Source of the DNA: an uncultured Cocleimonas sp.
Lineage (GTDB): Bacteria; Pseudomonadota; Gammaproteobacteria; Thiotrichales; Thiotrichaceae
DNA: 7,041 nucleotides
NCBI GenBank assembly: GCA_938041705.1
Contig: CALISP010000254.1
Location: 1 to 7,041 of the forward strand
Direction of reading: 5' to 3'
Shown: positions 1 through 4,416 of the stretch, piece after piece
How positions within the stretch are numbered: the stretch's first letter is position 1
Layout: the number at the start of each line of letters is the position of its first letter
Notes under the pieces: model-generated
Database searches by the model: none
Told to the model about the DNA's origin: nothing
What the model saw: the letters and a program-made list of their open reading frames with translations, nothing else
Position numbers and translations under genes: made by a program

Positions 1-815
1 AATAAAAATGCTGCAAGCTGTGCTGCTGTACCTTCATCAAATACATCAAACCATGTTTTAAAAATACCCGTAGTGAAAGTAGGAATACCAAAGTATTGAA
101 CCGTTCCGTAATCTGCCAAGGTTTCCATTAAAGCAAGTGACAAACCTGTAACAATTGCGGGACGTGCCAATGGTAAGGCGACTCGGTAGAAACTTTGAAA
201 GGGCGAATTACCTAAGGTACGACTGGCTTCCAACACACAAATTGACTGCTCTAAAAACGCCGCACGCGCTAGCATGTAAACGTATGGATACAACACTAAT
301 GAAAGCATCATGATCGCACCGCCCATAGAACGAACTTCAGGAAACCAATAATCACCAGCACTCAAACTAAAAGTCTCACGCAACAGTGTTTGCACAGGTC
401 CAGCAAAGTCGAGCATACCTGTATAAGTGTAAGCGATAATGTAAGCAGGAATTGCTAGCGGCAATAACAATGCCCAAGAGAAAAAACGACGCATTGGAAA
501 CTCACACATACTGGTCAGCCAAGCAGTGATAATTCCCATGCTCAAGACACCAACCGTAACTCCCGCCATTAAAATTAATGAATTAGATACGTAATCCCCA
601 AGAAGGTTTTCATAGAGATGTGTCCAGTTTTCATTAAACGGCTGGAACAAATAACTAGCAACCACTAACACAGGCAATGCCATCAACAATGCAATCGACA
701 TAATCGACACATTCCAACGATCTAAGCTGGGTAAGCCAAGCAAGCTAAATTTGGAAGCGTGAGCTTTATCGGCATTGTCCTTAGCAGTGGTGATTATGTT
801 GATCGGATTATCCAT
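1..815 (-). CDS. fbpB: Ferric iron ABC transporter permease, FbpB type (partial, N-terminal half)
   Basis: Inner-membrane permease of a binding-protein-dependent Fe(III) importer: it would take iron from a periplasmic FbpA-type protein and be powered by an FbpC-type ATPase. About 271 codons are present; the 3' end lies beyond the left edge. Translation of the reverse strand shows a short polar N-terminus, a first hydrophobic segment at about residues 35-54, a second at about 73-95, then further hydrophobic segments typical of the MetI-like fold. An EAA loop begins at E196: E-A-S, G202, nine residues, then V-A-L-P ending at P215, which matches the family pattern EAA-x3-G-x9-I-x-LP. FbpB proteins are usually about 540 residues with two such halves, so this is the first half. 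ATG at 815 is the only usable start: an in-frame TAA lies 36 bases upstream with no other start codon between. No clear Shine-Dalgarno precedes it. A Fur-box-like palindrome lies just upstream. Iron specificity is inferred from sequence resemblance and the Fur site; a related thiamine or putrescine-type permease is less likely. Confidence 0.87.
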   Translation of the reverse strand, partial: MDNPINIITTAKDNADKAHASKFSLLGLPSLDRWNVSIMSIALLMALPVLVVASYLFQPFNENWTHLYENLLGDYVSNSLILMAGVTVGVLSMGIITAWLTSMCEFPMRRFFSWALLLPLAIPAYIIAYTYTGMLDFAGPVQTLLRETFSLSAGDYWFPEVRSMGGAIMMLSLVLYPYVYMLARAAFLEQSICVLEASRTLGNSPFQSFYRVALPLARPAIVTGLSLALMETLADYGTVQYFGIPTFTTGIFKTWFDVFDEGTAAQLAAFL

Positions 816-851
816 CGGAAGGAAACTAACAAATGTTACAGCGGAAGGTTA

Positions 852-880
852 ATTTTATTACAATTGATAATTATTCGCAA
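852..880 (-). promoter_or_regulatory. Candidate sigma-70 promoter for fbpB
   Basis: On the minus strand a -35-like TTGCGA (875-880) is separated by 17 bases from a -10-like TAAAAT (852-857, 5 of 6 to consensus). Transcription would start near 845, giving a leader of about 30 nt to the ATG at 815. The predicted Fur box overlaps the -35 and the spacer, which is where a repressor would block polymerase. It is predicted from pattern only, and the region is AT-rich, so chance matches are possible. Confidence 0.45.
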
Positions 881-882
881 TT
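862..882. promoter_or_regulatory. Fur box (iron-responsive operator) upstream of fbpB
   Basis: A 21-bp palindrome centred on base 872: outer arms AATTG/CAATT and inner arms AAT/ATT, with 8 of 10 positions complementary. Its core at 865-879, TGATAATTATTCGCA, matches the 7-1-7 Fur consensus TGATAATnATTATCA at 12 of 14 defined positions, including the whole left heptamer. It lies 47 bp from the start codon of an iron permease and over the candidate promoter. Both the pattern and the context point to Fe-Fur repression under iron sufficiency. Confidence 0.7.
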
Positions 883-1060
883 ACCTTGTAAGGTTCGATT
901 GTATTCAAAGAATAAGCATAACTAGTGTAAAGCTAAAGTATTGATTAGAAATTGTATAGACTATAAAACTGTTCAAGTTTGCTACAGACCATTTCTTTCA
1001 ATAGGCTCGCATTTTTCTGTTTTCGATTTAAGTCTTTATATTAAATTGTCAGTTTTTTGG

Positions 1061-1069
1061 TGCTATCAT
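1061..1069 (+). promoter_or_regulatory. Candidate extended -10 promoter for the DUF808 gene
   Basis: TGCTATCAT has the TGn extension followed by TATCAT (5 of 6 to TATAAT). The hexamer 17 bases upstream, TTAAAT at 1041-1046, is a poor -35, as is usual for extended -10 promoters. Transcription would begin near 1076, giving a leader of about 25 nt that contains the ribosome binding site at 1090-1093. Pattern evidence only. Confidence 0.35.
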
Positions 1070-1100
1070 TTATCTTTAGTTTTGATCTTAGGAAAATTGC

Positions 1101-2045
1101 ATGGCAACTAGCTTACTATTGTTATTAGACGACATCGCCGCTGTTTTAGATGACGTGGCTGTGATGAGTAAAGTAGCCGTAAAAAAAACCGCAGGGGTAC
1201 TAGGTGATGATCTCGCATTAAACGCCGAACAAGTTTCTGGCGTTAAAGCAGATCGAGAGCTCCCTGTAATTTGGGCTGTTGCTAAGGGCTCATTCAAAAA
1301 CAAACTTATTTTAGTTCCGGCTGCACTCGCTATTAGCGCTTTTATTCCTTGGTTAATTACCCCTTTGCTAATGTTAGGCGGAGCATTTCTTTGCTTTGAA
1401 GGCTTCGAAAAAATAGCCCATAAATTCCTGCATCCTAAAGTTGAAGAAGAACATAAGCAGACACTAGCCGCTATTCAAAACCCTGAAATCGATATGGTGG
1501 AATTTGAAAAAAACAAGATTACAGGTGCAATAAGAACTGACTTCATCCTCTCTGCTGAGATTATAGTAATCGCGTTAGGTACCGTAAAGGATCAACCCTT
1601 TTTAATACAGTGTTTGGTCGTTTCGGGGATTGCTTTTTTTATTACTATTGCTGTTTACGGTTTAGTTTCAGGAATCGTTAGATTAGATGATGCAGGACTT
1701 CATTTAATCAAAGAAACTGCACAAACAGCTTGGGGTGAATTTAAACGAAAACTAGGCCGAGGGCTCTTGGTATTCGCTCCTTTTTTAATGAGAGCATTAA
1801 CCATTGTTGGCACTGCGGCAATGTTCTTGGTCGGAGGTGGAATCTTGGTTCACGGCTTTCATACAGTAAGCGAAGGTATTCTTCATTTTAGTGAGTCACT
1901 ATCAACTTTGCCGTTAGGTAGTTTTTGGGCAGCAGTTACACCAACAGTTGCAAATGGCTTATTTGGGATAATCGCAGGTGGTATTTTGGTGTTGTTTTTT
2001 AAACTGCTATCACCTGTCATAGCGCGATTTAAAAAGAAAGCGTAA
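1101..2045 (+). CDS. yedI: DUF808 family inner-membrane protein (YedI-like)
   Basis: A 314-residue polytopic membrane protein of the DUF808/YedI family. E. coli YedI is about 305 residues, so this is full length; the family's biochemical role is not established. Family landmarks seen: an N-terminal LLLLLDDIAAVLDD stretch (5-18), KKTAGVLGDDLALNAEQVSG (28-47), a conserved IPWLITPLLMLGGAF block (82-96), KITGAIRTDFILSAEI (139-154) and AMFLVGGGILVHGF (240-253). Hydrophobic segments lie at about 67-99 (probably two), 147-161, 168-192, 220-252 (probably two) and 280-302; the C-terminus ends in basic residues (RFKKKA). The 82-101 and 225-253 blocks look alike, hinting at an internal duplication. The start is supported by AGGA at 1090-1093, 7 bases before the ATG, and by agreement with the family N-terminus. 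It appears monocistronic, divergent from fbpB and convergent with ybaK. Confidence 0.93.
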   Translation: MATSLLLLLDDIAAVLDDVAVMSKVAVKKTAGVLGDDLALNAEQVSGVKADRELPVIWAVAKGSFKNKLILVPAALAISAFIPWLITPLLMLGGAFLCFEGFEKIAHKFLHPKVEEEHKQTLAAIQNPEIDMVEFEKNKITGAIRTDFILSAEIIVIALGTVKDQPFLIQCLVVSGIAFFITIAVYGLVSGIVRLDDAGLHLIKETAQTAWGEFKRKLGRGLLVFAPFLMRALTIVGTAAMFLVGGGILVHGFHTVSEGILHFSESLSTLPLGSFWAAVTPTVANGLFGIIAGGILVLFFKLLSPVIARFKKKA

Positions 2046-2087
2046 CTGACTTTAAGATTAGCTAGTAGAAAATATAAATAGATAATA

Positions 2088-2146
2088 GACACCCCCCTAC
2101 TTTTAGCCACTTTCTATGTAAAAGTGCCTAAAAGTAGGGGGGTGTC
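2088..2146. terminator. Long hairpin between convergent genes: bidirectional terminator or REP-like element
   Basis: Bases 2088-2106 pair perfectly with 2128-2146 (19 bp, including a run of six C:G pairs). After a C/C mismatch at 2107/2127, bases 2108-2113 pair with 2121-2126, closing a 7-nt loop (2114-2120). That gives 25 of 26 positions paired. It sits 42 bp after the DUF808 stop and 19 bp after the ybaK stop, so it can serve both convergent transcripts. The U-tract is poor on the plus strand (ATTTAG follows) and only moderately T-rich on the minus strand (TATTATCTATTTA). The stem is longer than most intrinsic terminators and one arm recurs at 6892-6909, so it may be a repeat element used as a terminator. 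Confidence 0.7.
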
Positions 2147-2151
2147 ATTTA
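2129..2151 (+). repeat. Dispersed G-run repeat, copy 1 (3' arm of the long hairpin)
   Basis: TAAAAGTAGGGGGGTGTC at 2129-2146 followed by ATTTA. It matches 6892-6909 at 17 of 18 bases in the same orientation; the following five bases match at 4 of 5. In this copy the complementary arm is also present at 2088-2105, making a full palindrome. Two copies 4.8 kb apart with a G-run in otherwise AT-rich DNA are unlikely by chance. Confidence 0.75.
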
Positions 2152-2165
2152 GAACTAGATTAGAA

Positions 2166-2648
2166 TTAGTTAGCTGTAATGTCAGCCGTATCGGCGTTAC
2201 ATAGCTTAATTAAGTCAAGTGGGGATAACTCAATCTGAAGACCTCGTCTCCCGGCACTGACATAAATTGTTTCATAGCTTTCTGCTGATGAATCAAGCCT
2301 GAAAGGCAATCGCTTTTTTTGTCCTAAGGGACTAATACCACCTAAGATATAACCCGTAGCATTTTGTGCAGCAGTAACATCTGCCATGCAGGTTTTTTTA
2401 GTTTTAAGTGATTTTGATACTGCTTTTAAATCAAGCTGATGGCTAACAGGCACGATAGCGATCGCTAGTTGTTTACTATTGTCGCTAACATCGCCTGAGA
2501 TTACTAACGTTTTAAATATGCGTTCAGCTTCGACATTTAAGCAATTTGCTGCTTCTTCTCCATAAGAAGCAACTTGAGCATCATGTGAGTATTCATGCAA
2601 TTTATACAGAATACCCGCTTTTTTTAGCGCTTCAATCGCTGGTGTCAT
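2166..2648 (-). CDS. ybaK: Cys-tRNA(Pro)/Cys-tRNA(Cys) deacylase YbaK
   Basis: A 160-residue YbaK/EbsC (INS-superfamily) protein, almost the same length as E. coli YbaK (159). It is a cytosolic trans-editing enzyme that hydrolyses Cys-tRNA(Pro) formed when prolyl-tRNA synthetase mischarges cysteine. Landmarks: MTPAIEALKKAGILYKLHEY at the N-terminus, IFKTLVI with K46 at the position of the catalytic lysine in E. coli YbaK, AIVPVSHQLDLKAVSKSL (64-81), a TGYILGGISPLGQKKRLP block (98-115) and ETIYVSAGRRGLQIEL (126-141). Residues expected for activity appear intact. It starts 10 bp after the stop of the upstream exported-protein gene; the only purine-rich candidate ribosome binding site is weak (GTGAAG, very close to the ATG), which suggests translation coupled to that gene. 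The convergent hairpin at 2088-2146 should end the transcript. Confidence 0.95.
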   Translation of the reverse strand: MTPAIEALKKAGILYKLHEYSHDAQVASYGEEAANCLNVEAERIFKTLVISGDVSDNSKQLAIAIVPVSHQLDLKAVSKSLKTKKTCMADVTAAQNATGYILGGISPLGQKKRLPFRLDSSAESYETIYVSAGRRGLQIELSPLDLIKLCNADTADITAN

Positions 2649-2658
2649 GCTTCACAGT

Positions 2659-4347
2659 TTAGTATTTAAGATGGTAATTAATCACTAAACCACGTTTATC
2701 TGCACTTGTCGTAGAGTACATTTTTCCACCCGCTTTACCGATGTTCTTTAGCATTTCCAAATCAGGCATATCACCCGATTTTTTAGCAGCCGCAGGCATG
2801 GCATCCATAATATTAGTGATGATATTCATATAACCTTCAATATCCATTGAAGTAAATGAAATTTCAGAAGTTTCATTACTATGCGCTTTTAATGCTGGCT
2901 TATCATTACCGATAAAAATATTAATTGCTTTTTCGGTTCGACTCAAGAAAACATCAGGTGCTTTCATACCTCTTGAAGGAATAATTCCTTCTGGTAATTT
3001 AACTACAGTACCGTCTTCTGGAAGCTTAAGTGAAGCTATTGGTGGCGCCATCATTCCTGCCATAGCAATAAGGCCAGCAGGATCATTCGAACCTAATGAT
3101 AGGACAGCATCAATCTTTTTAGGCTGCATTCTGTCATCTAATTGAATATCTGATAATGATGCATAGATAGAATTGAACTGAGATAGACCCATGTTCATTA
3201 CCATCGCCATTCCGCCCATACTCTTACGAATATCTTGAGCTTTGATTGCAGGGCAACCATTATCTTCACCTGACTTAATCAAGAAACTTGAGTATTGTGT
3301 TAAGGCATTACGGAGCTTAGTGAAATTGATATTTATCCCATAATCGAAAATAGCATTTTCGGTGCGTTGAGAGATATTTGTCTCGTTAGCTAAGGTTTGT
3401 AATGCAGTACTAACAGGACTTGAAGTTTTAAATAACACTTCATAATCGATTGCTTTTTCTTCTAACTTTTTAGTACCAAACACGATTTCAGAAAAGTTAT
3501 CAAAATGATTATCAGCAACAGCTAAACAACCATTAAGTGACTTATCATCCATGCTACCTTTAGCTTGTTGCATGATCATTGGCTTAGCAAACGTAAAGGC
3601 GCTTTTTAGATTAATAAAACCATCGCCATAACCTTCATAGTTATTTTCTTTTAAGAAAGCATCCCAGTTAGCTTCGGTATATGAGCTTTTTGGTGAAGCC
3701 TCTCCCATCAAATGCTTTTTTAAGCCTTCTTTTTTATCAACAGTAGATAAGGATAGCGCCAACTGATCTTTTAAAAACACCGCACTAATCGCCATCTGAC
3801 CTTTCGGATCGGTACTTTCAAAACAATCAAATTCACCGCATTTAGAGAATGCAACTTTGTAATCTGACTTAGCCTCTGCACGCTTAATCATTGCCATGAC
3901 TTTATCTTTATCTGCAATACCCATTCGCATTACAGGCATCATTTCATAGCCGTAAAAAACACTTTTTGCTTTGGTAGAAAAACCTGATTCAGCTATTTTT
4001 CCACTCCCAATTAAATCACCATATTCTTCAAATAAAGCAATGAAAAATTTACCCGGTCCTTTGCTATCAGTCGCTGCTTTTTTAAAAGCATCTGAGTCAC
4101 CAAGCATCGCCATAATATCTTTGCTTTTTTGCATTTGATAATTCATGACTTTCTCAGGAATAGATTCCTTATTCGCTATGAGATAAGCTGTATCAGCGGG
4201 AACATGCACTAATAATGATTTGAAGTCAGCTCCATCTTTAGAGCCACCAAATAGATTTGAAAAGAAACCTTCGGCATTAACAACGCTGGTAGTTGAAAGT
4301 GCGACCGCTAAGGTCACACCCAATAATTTTTTAGAATGTATTTTCAA
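2659..4347 (-). CDS. Exported protein of unknown function, TTG start
   Basis: 562 residues; I do not recognise a characterised family. A Sec signal peptide is clear: basic n-region (KIHSKK), hydrophobic core LLGVTLAVAL (8-17) and likely cleavage after A25 (V-N-A|E). The mature part would be soluble and periplasmic; no further membrane anchor is evident. Residues 49-56 (VPADTAYL) resemble the opening of DUF3352-like exported proteins, a weak family hint only. There are four cysteines, C170/C175 close together and C274/C365 apart, an even number compatible with disulfides. Met-rich stretches occur at 377-387 (MGGMAMVMNMG) and 429-433. The start is TTG at 4347: an in-frame TAA lies 9 bases upstream and the next Met is about residue 68, which would delete the signal peptide, while AAGGA sits 6 bases before the TTG. 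It is first in a tight operon with ybaK and divergent from polB. Confidence 0.85.
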   Translation of the reverse strand: MKIHSKKLLGVTLAVALSTTSVVNAEGFFSNLFGGSKDGADFKSLLVHVPADTAYLIANKESIPEKVMNYQMQKSKDIMAMLGDSDAFKKAATDSKGPGKFFIALFEEYGDLIGSGKIAESGFSTKAKSVFYGYEMMPVMRMGIADKDKVMAMIKRAEAKSDYKVAFSKCGEFDCFESTDPKGQMAISAVFLKDQLALSLSTVDKKEGLKKHLMGEASPKSSYTEANWDAFLKENNYEGYGDGFINLKSAFTFAKPMIMQQAKGSMDDKSLNGCLAVADNHFDNFSEIVFGTKKLEEKAIDYEVLFKTSSPVSTALQTLANETNISQRTENAIFDYGININFTKLRNALTQYSSFLIKSGEDNGCPAIKAQDIRKSMGGMAMVMNMGLSQFNSIYASLSDIQLDDRMQPKKIDAVLSLGSNDPAGLIAMAGMMAPPIASLKLPEDGTVVKLPEGIIPSRGMKAPDVFLSRTEKAINIFIGNDKPALKAHSNETSEISFTSMDIEGYMNIITNIMDAMPAAAKKSGDMPDLEMLKNIGKAGGKMYSTTSADKRGLVINYHLKY

Positions 4348-4353
4348 GTTATT

Positions 4354-4358
4354 TCCTT
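4354..4358 (-). promoter_or_regulatory. Shine-Dalgarno that fixes a TTG start
   Basis: The minus strand reads AAGGA here, 6 bases before the TTG at 4347. It is the strongest ribosome binding site in the window and selects a TTG codon that opens a clean signal peptide. The nearest upstream ATG in that frame (4363-4365) is followed by TCA and then TAA, so it cannot start the gene. Confidence 0.8.
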
Positions 4359-4361
4359 ATG

Positions 4362-4374
4362 ACATAAATTATGT
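4362..4374. repeat. 13-bp perfect palindrome in the divergent promoter region
   Basis: ACATAA (4362-4367), central A, TTATGT (4369-4374). It covers the candidate -10 of the exported-protein gene (minus-strand CATAAT, 4368-4373, with only a T-run as a -35 17 bases away). It could be an operator half-covered by polymerase, or chance in AT-rich DNA. Confidence 0.3.
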
Positions 4375-4400
4375 TTCTCACAGTTTAACAAAAAAATTAC

Positions 4401-4409
4401 TGATAAAAT
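4401..4409 (+). promoter_or_regulatory. Candidate extended -10 promoter for polB
   Basis: TGATAAAAT carries the TGn extension and a 5-of-6 -10 hexamer (TAAAAT, 4404-4409). The hexamer 17 bases upstream (4381-4386, CAGTTT) is not a -35. A start 7-8 bases after the hexamer falls on 4416-4417, the A of the polB ATG, so transcripts from this site would be leaderless. No CTG-N10-CAG LexA box is visible between 4348 and 4416. Confidence 0.35.
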
Positions 4410-4416
4410 GTGAAAT

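Noticed and set aside
759..944. 61-codon plus-strand open frame across the fbpB start and intergenic region
   Set aside because: It runs antisense to the clear fbpB N-terminus and through the Fur box and promoter, and has no recognisable product or ribosome binding site.
816..1100. Search for a tRNA, small RNA or riboswitch between fbpB and the DUF808 gene
   Set aside because: No cloverleaf, no stable GC-rich stem and no terminator-like hairpin is visible; the Fur box and promoters explain what can be read.
1088..1303. Minus-strand open frame opposite the start of the DUF808 gene
   Set aside because: It is a shadow of a strongly recognised gene, and its translation is low-complexity Ser/Thr/Ala-rich without family resemblance.
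1883..2110. Minus-strand open frame overlapping the end of the DUF808 gene and the hairpin
   Set aside because: It overlaps a real gene antisense, begins inside the hairpin, and has no ribosome binding site or recognisable domain.
4381..4402. CAGT...ACTG inverted pair considered as a LexA box
   Set aside because: LexA sites read CTG...CAG; here the polarity is reversed and the inner bases do not pair.
4376..4416. TGTGA half-sites considered as a CRP operator
   Set aside because: Each TGTGA lacks the partner TCACA at the 6-bp spacing, so only isolated half-sites exist.
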